From assembly GCA_038131955.1 (NCBI GenBank), contig JAYPQK010000013.1, positions 62,001 to 126,000 on the forward strand: DNA of 64,000 nucleotides, written 5' to 3'. Each line of letters opens with the position of its first letter. The first letter of the stretch is position 1. A program made the position numbers and the translations under genes. A model generated the notes under the pieces. The model made no database searches and had not been told where the DNA came from. It was given only the letters and a program-made list of their open reading frames with translations. The DNA is from SHAN690 sp038131955. GTDB taxonomy: Bacteria; Bacteroidota; Bacteroidia; Flavobacteriales_G; Salibacteraceae. Shown in pieces: positions 40,797 through 49,000 of the stretch.

Positions 40797-43700
40797 AATA
40801 CGCTCGCGTACTCCTTCCACTCTTTTTACTCCTCAGTCTGAATTCGTGGGCTCAGTCCTTTAAAGAATTCAGCGGTCAAGCCGAATATCTTACGGAGCTT
40901 GAGCAGCAGCTCGTAGGCCTCGCCGTGGGAGATGCAAAGAAGGAGAATAAAGAACTCATGGATAAGTTCACCGAGATGTGGACCGAATTGAACGCTTTTA
41001 CACCGGATCAAAAACGCACCATCTTCTCGACCTCCAATAAGATCCTAGATGAACGACTGAAGATCATCCCAGATATCAGAGACTACATCGTGACCGTAAT
41101 TGCCATAGTGGAGAACGATTCCGGCGCCCCTCCCTTCAACGAATGGCACACTACCGTTGACGCCGTACTTGGTCTTCGGTCGGTGAGAAAGGACTTCCAC
41201 GACTACATGGAATTCTCACAAAACCTCTACACAAACAACGTGATCTTCCACTCGGCATCGACCGATTGGATCAGTGACAATGTCCGCTTCCGTTTTGAAA
41301 TACGAGATGGCGAACCCAAATTGATCATCCCTTCACTCAACCTCTCCTGCGAATCGAAGAATTCGAAGATCGAGATCGAAAAGACATCAGGAGAATACTA
41401 TCCGCTCGACGGAAAATGGATCGGAAAGAACGGGATCGTGAATTGGGAGCGTGCCGGCTTAGATCCGAATAAGGTGTACGCCATACTCAACAACTATGAG
41501 ATCCTGATGAAGTTCTCAAAATACGACGCGGATTCGGTCACCTTTTACAATACTGACTATTTCCCTGATCCATTGCTTGGCCGCCTAGAAGACGCCGTGC
41601 GCGCCAACGTGACGGAGGACAACGCGTCCTTTCCAAGCTTTCAGTCGTACAGTAGCCGACTCAAGATCGCCAACATCGACCAAGGGGTGGACTACGAAGG
41701 AGGATTCACCCAGCGAGGCGCGAGATTCGTAGCGAGCGGATCGTCTGACGACCCCGCCTATCTCACTTTTTACCTAGACAACAAGCCCTTCCTTAAGGTT
41801 AACAGTATCAGCTTTAGTATCAGGGAAGATAGAATCACCTCGACTGATGCCGCCGTCAAGTTCATTCTCCATGACGACTCCATTTCGCACCCCGGGCTCG
41901 ACTTCAAATTCTTCCGTCAAGACCGTGTCGTCAACCTATTCCGAGCAGATGAAGGACTCCAGAAAGCTCCCTATTTCGACACTTACCACGGATTGGATAT
42001 CTATTCGGAATTGGTCACTTGGAAGATCGACCAACCCAAACTTCAGTTCACCACCATTCCGAACAGTACGGACAACAGAGCCTTCTTCGAATCGGACGAT
42101 TACTTCCGAGCCAACCGCTTTGACCAATTGATGGGGCTTGCGACGCACCACCCATTGGTGCAGCTTAAAAACTGCTTCGTAGAAATGGGATTGGAAACCA
42201 TTTATCTGAATGAGGTGTGCCGCTGCATGCGAATGGATCCCACCAATGCCCAGGTTATGCTTTTGCAATTCACCAACCTTGGCTTTGTGGACTTCAATCA
42301 AGAAACAGAGAAGGTTCGTGCCAAGGACCGGATGTATCACTATGTAGCTGCCAAATCCGAATTGGAGGACTATGACGTGCTTCAGATCAGTTCAGACATC
42401 GGGACCATGGAAAACGCCACCATGGACCTCATCGATGAGGTGTTCACATTGAAGATCAACGGTATCAAAAACATCGTGGTTTCAGACTCGCACCAAGTGG
42501 TTCTCTACCCGCGTGATGGCATGATCACGATGAGTAAGAACCGTGACTTCGATTTCTCGGGAGTCATTCAGGCGGGTCGTTTGGAATTCTTTGGAAGCAA
42601 TTTTCAATTCTCATATGACTCTTTCAAGCTGGAAATGCCCAACGTAGATTCAACTCGTTTGATCGTTGGTACGGGAGAAAAGACAGCCATGGGACGTGAA
42701 AAGCTCGTTCGGGTATCCACTGTCATCGAGGATGTGAACGGAACATTGGAGATCGACGATCCCGGAAATAAATCCGGATTGGAACAGCTCGAAGAGTACC
42801 CGATCTTTACAAGTCACGAGCTTTCATACACATTCTACGACCGATCAAGCATCCAAGGCAAGGCCTACAATCGAGAGAACTTCTACTTCGAACTTGACCC
42901 CTTCATATTTGATAGCCTCGATAACTTCCGGAGTGAACGCGTCGCCTTCCCTGGAAGGTTCACGAGCGCTGACATCTTTCCGGAATTTGAAGAAGTCTTG
43001 ACGGTACAGGATGATTACTCCCTCGGTTTCAAAAGAACCACCCCTTCCGGTGGATTCGAGCTCTATCGAGGCAAGGGACAGTTCAACGACACGATCATGC
43101 TCAGCCATGATGGACTAAAGGGATCGGGTAAACTGAAATACCTTTCCAGCACTACCAAATCCGACGATTTCCTCTTTCTTCCAGAAGAAATGCGAACCGT
43201 TGCCAACTCTTTTGTCATTGAAGAACAAATAGCCCCAGTCCAATATCCGCCAGCTACCGGCGAGGACATCGAACAACAATGGCTTCCCTATGACGACGTT
43301 CTGAACGCCAAGTCAACCAAATCACCCTTCCTGATGTATGACGGAAGTGAACTTTCGGGCGGTCTCAAACTGACTCCGGAGGATCTTCGCGGTAATGGGC
43401 TATTTGAGTTTGACAAAGCAGAGATGGAGTCAGAAGATTACGACTTCAACTTCAGTTCCTTCCATTGCGACACAGCCGATTTCCGATTGAAATCCGATGT
43501 TTCCGCCTTCGAAGGATTCTTCTTCAAGACAAATAACGTGACCGCCGACATCGATTTCACGAAGAGAAAGGGTGATTTCGTGTCAAACGACGGTACATCG
43601 AAGATGGAATTCCCCTTCAATCAGTACATCGCCTACATGGACCGATTCACGTGGTACTTGGATCAAGAAGCGATCGAGCTTTCCGGCGGAAAGACATCGA

Positions 43701-45250
43701 AGGCCACAAGCGCGGGAGCGATGCAATTCGAGGGATCGCGCTTCATCTCTACCCATCCAGACCAAGATTCACTTGAGTTCTACTCTCCTGCAGCTAGGTA
43801 CGACATCAAGAACCACATCATCGACGCAAAACAGGTTGAATTCATTCAAGTAGCCGACGCCCTGGTCTATCCCGATAGCGGCTTGATCACCATTTTGAAA
43901 AAGGCTAAGATGAAGACCTTGACAAACTGCAAGATCATCGCCAACGCGATCACGAAGTACCACAAGATCGACAGCGCTACCGTAGACATCTATGCAAGAA
44001 GAGACTACTTTGGGACGGGAGTCTACACCTATAAGGACCTCAACGGCGACCGACAGCAGATCCGATTCAATTCAGTTGGTGTAGACAGCAGCTATCAGAC
44101 CTACGCAAAAGGCGACATCGACAGTACGCGGGTATTCACGCTCAGTCCCTATTTTGAATACTTCGGAGGAGTCAGACTCGAGGCATCTAACAAATCACTC
44201 TCATTCAGTGGCTATTCACGCTTGAGACATCAGTGCGCATCGGCCGTACCGCTCAGTTGGTTTGAGTTAAAGAGCGTGGTAGACCCAGACGACCTTTACT
44301 TACCGATCGGCAGTTCGGTCAAGAACGACGAAGGAGCACTTCTGAGCACGGCCATGGTACTCGACAACGATACCGGCGATGTTTATTCAACCTTCCTTTC
44401 GAAGAAAATGAAGGACGACCACCCTGAACTTCTACCTTCAGAAGGATACATTCGATACGATGAGACTGCAAAAGAGTATCAGATCTCCAACATCAACAAG
44501 CTGATCCAGAACAGTCTTCCAGGCCAGTATATGAGTCTTCAATCAGAAGGCTGCAAGGTCTATTCTGAAGGAAAACTTGGCTTCGGACTGAATCCCGGAC
44601 AATTGAACATGTCGACGGTCGGCAATATCTCTCACGACCTAACGGACGATAAAGTAGAGTTAGACGTAATGATGTTGCTCGACTTCTTCTTTGAGAATAA
44701 ACTCATCGATGACATGGGCAAGATCCTCGCTGAGAATGTGCTAGGAGATCCCAGTGACTTCGAAAGAGACACCTACCAAAAAGGTTTGAGAGAGTTGATG
44801 GGAACAGACGATGCGGACAAGTTGATCTCAGTGATCACGCTTACAGGCGAATTCCGTCGCTTCCCTTCAGAACTTGAGAAAAACATGTTCCTAACAGAGG
44901 TACACCTCAAATGGAATCCTGAGACGGATTCTTACCAGTCGACCGGCCGAATCGGTATTGGCAACATCGGCAAGCGTCAAGTGAATGGTAAAGTGAATGG
45001 TAAAGTAGAAGTCGTGGTTGGAAGGATCCCCGAAGTGAGCATCTATCTCGAAGCCGATAAGGATACATGGTGGTATTTCAAATACTCACGCAACATCATG
45101 CAAGCCTATTCCAGCTTGGACGAATTCAACACCACGATCACAGAAATGAAGGCCGACAAGAGAAAACTTAAGGTGGAAAGAGGTGAAGCTCCGTACAGCT
45201 TCATGCTCGGTAGTAAGCGACGGAAAGAAGACTTCCTGAAGAAGTTCTAG
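40793..45250 (+). CDS. Large exported protein of unknown function (1485 residues)
   Basis: Start at ATG 40793, coupled to prmA by ATGA. A signal peptide (MKYARVLLPLFLLLSLNSWAQ) is followed by a long, mostly beta-rich, D/F/Y-rich body without transmembrane helices and without a type IX sorting domain. Repeating themes are short blocks of the FDKAEMES.DYDFN.S and GLKGSGKLKYLSS types, vaguely like OstA/AsmA-type beta bridges, and an early helical part (residues 22-130). The C-terminus is basic (SKRRKEDFLKKF). Similar giant proteins occur in Flavobacteriales as hypothetical proteins, from memory. A periplasmic or outer-membrane role is likely; function is unknown. Confidence 0.75.
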   Translation: MKYARVLLPLFLLLSLNSWAQSFKEFSGQAEYLTELEQQLVGLAVGDAKKENKELMDKFTEMWTELNAFTPDQKRTIFSTSNKILDERLKIIPDIRDYIVTVIAIVENDSGAPPFNEWHTTVDAVLGLRSVRKDFHDYMEFSQNLYTNNVIFHSASTDWISDNVRFRFEIRDGEPKLIIPSLNLSCESKNSKIEIEKTSGEYYPLDGKWIGKNGIVNWERAGLDPNKVYAILNNYEILMKFSKYDADSVTFYNTDYFPDPLLGRLEDAVRANVTEDNASFPSFQSYSSRLKIANIDQGVDYEGGFTQRGARFVASGSSDDPAYLTFYLDNKPFLKVNSISFSIREDRITSTDAAVKFILHDDSISHPGLDFKFFRQDRVVNLFRADEGLQKAPYFDTYHGLDIYSELVTWKIDQPKLQFTTIPNSTDNRAFFESDDYFRANRFDQLMGLATHHPLVQLKNCFVEMGLETIYLNEVCRCMRMDPTNAQVMLLQFTNLGFVDFNQETEKVRAKDRMYHYVAAKSELEDYDVLQISSDIGTMENATMDLIDEVFTLKINGIKNIVVSDSHQVVLYPRDGMITMSKNRDFDFSGVIQAGRLEFFGSNFQFSYDSFKLEMPNVDSTRLIVGTGEKTAMGREKLVRVSTVIEDVNGTLEIDDPGNKSGLEQLEEYPIFTSHELSYTFYDRSSIQGKAYNRENFYFELDPFIFDSLDNFRSERVAFPGRFTSADIFPEFEEVLTVQDDYSLGFKRTTPSGGFELYRGKGQFNDTIMLSHDGLKGSGKLKYLSSTTKSDDFLFLPEEMRTVANSFVIEEQIAPVQYPPATGEDIEQQWLPYDDVLNAKSTKSPFLMYDGSELSGGLKLTPEDLRGNGLFEFDKAEMESEDYDFNFSSFHCDTADFRLKSDVSAFEGFFFKTNNVTADIDFTKRKGDFVSNDGTSKMEFPFNQYIAYMDRFTWYLDQEAIELSGGKTSKATSAGAMQFEGSRFISTHPDQDSLEFYSPAARYDIKNHIIDAKQVEFIQVADALVYPDSGLITILKKAKMKTLTNCKIIANAITKYHKIDSATVDIYARRDYFGTGVYTYKDLNGDRQQIRFNSVGVDSSYQTYAKGDIDSTRVFTLSPYFEYFGGVRLEASNKSLSFSGYSRLRHQCASAVPLSWFELKSVVDPDDLYLPIGSSVKNDEGALLSTAMVLDNDTGDVYSTFLSKKMKDDHPELLPSEGYIRYDETAKEYQISNINKLIQNSLPGQYMSLQSEGCKVYSEGKLGFGLNPGQLNMSTVGNISHDLTDDKVELDVMMLLDFFFENKLIDDMGKILAENVLGDPSDFERDTYQKGLRELMGTDDADKLISVITLTGEFRRFPSELEKNMFLTEVHLKWNPETDSYQSTGRIGIGNIGKRQVNGKVNGKVEVVVGRIPEVSIYLEADKDTWWYFKYSRNIMQAYSSLDEFNTTITEMKADKRKLKVERGEAPYSFMLGSKRRKEDFLKKF

Positions 45251-45271
45251 GAGCAAAAATCGGATGAATAT

Positions 45272-45279
45272 TAACTTCG
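45272..45279 (+). promoter_or_regulatory. Candidate -7 promoter element for plsY
   Basis: TAACTTCG resembles TAnnTTTG and lies 10 bases before ATG 45290. No TTG at -33 spacing was seen. Confidence 0.35.
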
Positions 45280-45289
45280 CGCCTCTCAA

Positions 45290-45949
45290 ATGATTTCGAT
45301 ACCCACTATCATCTCGCTCCTTTTAGCCTATACCCTGGGCTCGATCCCTACCGCTGTTTGGGTGGGTAAGATATTCTACGACACGGATGTTCGTGAATAC
45401 GGTAGTGGTAATGCCGGGGCCACAAACACCTTCCGCGTTCTTGGTAAAAAGGCAGGCATACCCGTTCTCATTATCGATGCGCTCAAGGGCTTCGCTGCAG
45501 TGAAACTGGTCGATCTTTTCGCACAGGAACCGATCAGCGATGCTGCCTATGTCAACTATCAACTGGCATTGGGCATTGCGGCTGTGATCGGACACATCTT
45601 CCCGGTCTTTGCAGGATTTAGAGGCGGAAAAGGCATTGCTACTCTGCTCGGTTTGATGCTCGCGGTACATCATCAGGGCGCACTTCTTGCCTTGGGCGTA
45701 TTCATCGTTGTATTCGGTCTTACCCGCTTTGTCTCATTAGGTTCCATGACCGCGGCTTTGAGTTTCCCGTTCATCATCGTACTTGTGTATCAGGCAACGA
45801 TCCCTAGTCTGATCATCTTTTCCATGTTTATTGCCATCCTAGTGCTGATCACACACCAGAAGAATATCGAGCGGCTTTTCCGACGAGAAGAGAGCAAGGC
45901 GAACATCTCTTGGAAGAACATCATCAAACAAGCCGCGGAAGACGATTAA
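45290..45949 (+). CDS. plsY: Glycerol-3-phosphate acyltransferase PlsY
   Basis: A 219-residue inner-membrane enzyme that moves an acyl group from acyl-phosphate to glycerol-3-phosphate, the first step of phospholipid synthesis. Family signatures are YTLGSIPTAVWVGK, GSGNAGATNTFRVLGKKAG and VFAGFRGGKGIAT; about five membrane segments. It is slightly longer than many PlsY proteins through a basic C-terminal tail. The preceding -7-like element suggests its own promoter. Confidence 0.95.
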   Translation: MISIPTIISLLLAYTLGSIPTAVWVGKIFYDTDVREYGSGNAGATNTFRVLGKKAGIPVLIIDALKGFAAVKLVDLFAQEPISDAAYVNYQLALGIAAVIGHIFPVFAGFRGGKGIATLLGLMLAVHHQGALLALGVFIVVFGLTRFVSLGSMTAALSFPFIIVLVYQATIPSLIIFSMFIAILVLITHQKNIERLFRREESKANISWKNIIKQAAEDD

Positions 45950-46005
45950 TCGTAACAAATCGTTATTCACATCGTATTGAGCAAAAGCAGTACTAAGTCT
46001 GGTGG

Positions 46006-46038
46006 TTGGAGCCCTCTTCTTTAAGACTTTTACCTTTA
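46006..46038 (+). promoter_or_regulatory. Candidate promoter for the SPOR-repeat protein gene
   Basis: TTG at 46006-46008 and TACCTTTA at 46031-46038 are 22 bases apart, close to the TTG-N17-23-TAnnTTTG pattern of Flavobacteriia, with one mismatch. Confidence 0.38.
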
Positions 46039-46063
46039 AATAGTACATACTCGACAAACTGTT

Positions 46064-49000
46064 TTGAAGATCCGACTATACATTGCAGTTCTTCTGCTCA
46101 CCCTATCGACTCCATGGGCGATCTATGCCCAAGAGTCTGAAGAAGATCTGAACGAAAAGGCTTTGGCCTTATTCGAGGAGGAATCGTATGCGGAAGCGTC
46201 AAAGATCTATTCGACCCTGTTGAGTATGAATATGCAGAATGCGGAATACAACTTCCGCTTTGGCGCGTGTCAGCTATTCACGATCGAAGACAAAGAGGAA
46301 CCCTTACAATATTTGAAGTTTGCTACCGAACAAAGTGAGGTCCCGTCCTTGGCCTACTACTACTATGGTCTAGGGCTTCACCTTAATTATCGATTCGATC
46401 GTGCCATCGAACAGTACAAGAAGTATCAACCCCTCGCATCAAAGAAGGAACCGGAGTCAGCATTCGTAGATCACTACATCAAGCAATGCCAAGACGGGAA
46501 AAAACTTGTATCCAGCTTCACAGACATCTCCGTTGTTCAGCGAAGCGTGCTTCCTCGATCTGACTTCTACAGAAACTATGACCTGAGCGAATTCGGTGGA
46601 AAGATCATCGTGAAGCCGGAGGATTTCATGTCGGATGAAGACAAAAAGCGCGACGCTAAGTTCCTCATGTACTTCCAGCAGGAATCCGACTTGATCTACT
46701 ACGCATCCTATTCTGACAAGAACGAAACGGGTAAGGATCTCTTCTTCATCCAAAAACTCCCTACCGGAGGATGGAGTGAGCCAAGCAAGTTGCCCGACAT
46801 GATCAACACGAAGTTTGACGAAGACTACCCATTCATTCACCCCGAAGGAAGCACCTTGTACTTCGCATCGAAGGGACACAACAGTATGGGAGGGTACGAC
46901 ATCTTCAAGACAGAACGTCGAGGTGATGGTACGTGGACCCAGCCGGTCAACATGGAGTTTGCGATCAATACGCCTTGGGATGACTTCATGTTCATTACTG
47001 ACCTCGAAGAAAAGTCTGCCTGGTTTGCTAGTAACCGCGAGACTTCAAATTCACAGGTAACCGTCTATCGCATTGGAATGGAGCGTATTCCATTGGATCT
47101 CACATTGATCAAAGGCGAATTCCAACATGAAGCCTCAAGAAGGATCAAGATCACCGTGGAGGATCTGATCCAGAACAAGCGAGTCGGCGTCTATGTGTCA
47201 GATAGTCAATTTGGAACCTACCTCCTCGACCTGAAAGGAAGCGGTAAGTACAAGTTCTTAGTAGAAGCTGAAGAAAGCGAGGTCATCCACAGCGGTATCG
47301 TCGAGATCCCGCGCGAAAAAGGCTTGAAGCAGTTCCGTCAAGAAATGCTCTTGGTTGATGTAGACGGGCAAGAACAACTCCAGATCATCAATCACTTCGA
47401 CGACCCGATCGAAGACGAGAACCTTCTCACTGCCGATATCTTGAAGAAACAGGCGAGTCTGTCTGTAAACTCATCCGAGGATGAATTAGAGCGAAGTGTC
47501 GAGCTGCTCGATGATGGAAGTCCGGGAACTCAAGGCGGCACCTCTGAGGATGAAGAAGCGAATCGTCCGGAAAAACGAGCTCTCGCCCAACGCGCAGTAA
47601 CGACACTTCAGGAAGAAACCAAAACCCTCAATGCAAAGGCATCTACCCTTTACGATGTAGCGCAGCAAAAGAAGAACTCCAGCGACCCCAATGAGATCGC
47701 GGAAGCATCTATTGCCGCTGAATTAGCTTCGATGTACAGACGCGAAGCTGAAAAACGTGAAGTAGCCATCCAAGGTATGGAGAGTACACTGTCTCTTCTA
47801 GATGGCAACGCACTTGACGATGCGGCATTCAATGCACAGTATGCCCAATTGGCGGCAACAAAGAACAATTTCACTTCACTAGAGAAATTCGAGTCGAATG
47901 TGAAAGAGGCCATGGAGAAACGATTGGACCCTACCCTTTCTGAATACGAGAGCAAACGGGCTGAAGTAGAGGATTTGGAAGATGTTATTGAGTCGATCGA
48001 TGAGGAGATCGCTTACTACAAGCAAGAGATCGAGAACACGAAAGACGACATGATCAAAGAGGAGCTGCAACTGCAAGTAGCTGAAGCCGAGGCAAACAAG
48101 CCGAAGAAAGAAGCCTCTTTGGATCGCGCGAGCAAGGAGCTAGCGAACCTCGTTACTCAGAAGAACAATGCCATGTCCTATTACGACATGACCCAAGACT
48201 TGCTTGAGCTCGCCGATACCTATCAAAATGAGAACTTGGTGAAGGTAGATATGCGGACGCTGAACAACCTCCAAGGCGCCCTAACTGAACAAGCAAAGAA
48301 TGATCCTGCTTTACTCGCATTTGTCGCACCTGAAGAAGCGCGTATCGCCATGAACGAATCATTGAGTGAAAGTCGAAAAGAAAACGACAATGACTCTTCG
48401 GAGGATCGATCGAATAACGAAGAAGACAACGAAATGGCGACTACCGAAGTTGATTCTTCTTCCGAGACTACCAATGAGAATACCACAGATGGGAGCGATG
48501 AGGGCGACCGATCAGAACTATCACTGAACGAACAGATCAGGGCCATCGAAGCCCAGGAATCTCAACCCGACGTGGTGGATGGAGACTACGAACAATACTT
48601 CACGCAGGAGATCGAACAAGCTGGCAATGCCGAGGACCCGATCATTGCTGAAAGTCGAAAGGCTGAGTTATACGATCAGTGGGCTGAAAACATTGGAGTA
48701 CGCATCGATTCCCTGAAAGAGGAAAAACGTCAGACGTCTGATGGGCCTGCTTTAGTACGAATCGATGATCAGATCAAGGAACTGGAAGCTGAAAAGCGTG
48801 AGAAGGAGGGTCTTGCGATGGAGAGCTATCAGAACATTGCAAGTCTGAGCGACCAAGCAGCAGCCGGTGGTGTAGCAGCTAGTTCGGGTGAAACAACTGA
48901 ATCGAATGAAGCGATCAACGTAAATGATGATCCTTTCTCAAATGAGGTGGTCTTTGATGCTTCGGAGCGAAACGGTAACATGGAGGACGGCGATCAAGAC

